Source: Betaproteobacteria bacterium (lineage in GTDB: Bacteria > Pseudomonadota > Gammaproteobacteria > Burkholderiales > SG8-39). Taken from it: DNA of 5,841 bases. Positions 5,699 to 5,841 of this stretch are shown in pieces (position 1 is the stretch's first letter; each line of letters opens with the position of its first letter). Location of the stretch: contig VBCP01000534.1 in NCBI GenBank assembly GCA_005888925.1, forward strand, positions 3,299 through 9,139, written 5' to 3'. Position numbers and translations under genes: made by a program. Under the pieces are notes generated by a model, which saw only the letters and a program-made list of their open reading frames with translations, had not been told where the DNA came from and did not search any database.

Positions 5699-5743
5699 AT
5701 TATAACCGGGCTTTGCATGCCGTATGCGGTTGATTTGCAATCA
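5699..5743 (-). promoter_or_regulatory. Candidate icd promoter with upstream dyad
   Basis: On the minus strand a perfect TATAAT (5699-5704) lies about 38 bases before the icd ATG; transcription should start near 5692. No acceptable -35 is found 16-18 bases upstream. Instead a dyad, TGATT-TGC-AATCA (5731-5743), is centred about 45 bases before the expected start, where an activator of the CRP/FNR kind often sits. It is only FNR-like: the half-sites TTGAT and ATCA are one base too far apart for the FNR consensus. The -10 is convincing; the activator is inference. Confidence 0.45.
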
Positions 5744-5841
5744 CTTCCGCCGCGCCGTCAACCAATCGTCAGCAGCCGCGTTATAGGTAGCGGACTGCGC
5801 CCAAGGCCGGTCTTTCCTATACAACCAGAGAAGGGGATGAC
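5744..5841. other. Intergenic region, no gene supported
   Basis: No start codon with an open frame of useful length is supported here. The purine-rich AGAGAAGGGG at 5827-5836 could be a ribosome binding site for a rightward gene starting just past the window. The ATG at 5837 directly abuts it and is too close to be its start. No clear rightward promoter was found. Confidence 0.25.

Noticed and set aside
5662..5718. A 19-residue N-terminal extension of Icd
   Set aside because: It covers the likely TATAAT promoter and the GGGAG RBS, and the 418-residue form matches the family length and start.
4558..5733. A 391-codon open frame on the plus strand opposite icd
   Set aside because: It is an antisense shadow of icd with the same His/Asp/Val/Leu-rich composition and no recognisable fold or RBS.
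5730..5744. A true FNR box (TTGAT-N4-ATCAA)
   Set aside because: The spacer between TTGAT and ATCAC is five bases, and the right half ends in C. It is kept only as an FNR-like dyad.
5781..5841. A rightward promoter and gene start at the right edge
   Set aside because: TATAGG and TATACA are present but have no -35 at proper spacing, and the ATG at 5837 abuts the purine run, leaving no RBS spacing; the open frame cannot be judged.

Overview
This high-GC window looks chromosomal and comes from a betaproteobacterium (Burkholderiales, Rhodocyclales or Nitrosomonadales type). The evidence is a clpS-clpA operon with a cold-shock gene transcribed divergently from it, close to an NADP-type isocitrate dehydrogenase. 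The protein sequences are close to the proteobacterial families, and the base composition is strongly GC-rich. There is no transposase, integrase, phage gene, CRISPR array, rRNA or tRNA. Most of the window is conserved housekeeping DNA.

Layout from left to right. (1) Bases 1-179, minus strand: the 5' end of a secreted c-type cytochrome (signal peptide plus a CASCH haem site), cut by the window edge. (2) Bases 180-440: an intergenic stretch holding two degenerate 75-bp tandem repeat units, a possible hairpin over the cytochrome ribosome binding site, and the clpA terminator. (3) Bases 441-3029, minus strand: clpS followed after 21 nt by clpA, together the N-degron adaptor and unfoldase of the ClpAP protease. 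(4) Bases 3030-3362: a divergent control region with a good promoter and a leader of about 120 nt for the cold-shock gene, and a weaker candidate promoter for clpSA. (5) Bases 3363-3569, plus strand: a 68-residue cold-shock-domain protein with a strong terminator. (6) Bases 3611-4405, minus strand: an exported, probably beta-barrel outer-membrane protein of unknown function. (7) Bases 4405-5661, minus strand: icd, whose stop codon overlaps the start of the barrel gene (TGATG). (8) Bases 5662-5841: the icd leader and promoter region, with a perfect TATAAT and a small dyad upstream. The last bases may be the leader of a rightward gene outside the window.

How the genes work together: ClpS delivers substrates with N-terminal bulky hydrophobic residues to ClpA, which unfolds them for ClpP (not in the window). 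The cold-shock gene is divergent from clpS, as cspD is in E. coli. Icd makes 2-oxoglutarate and NADPH in the TCA cycle. The barrel gene appears to be co-transcribed and translationally coupled with icd; its functional link to it is unknown. I found no convincing new defence or mobile system. The most unexplained items are the repeat block at 217-420 and the icd-barrel coupling.
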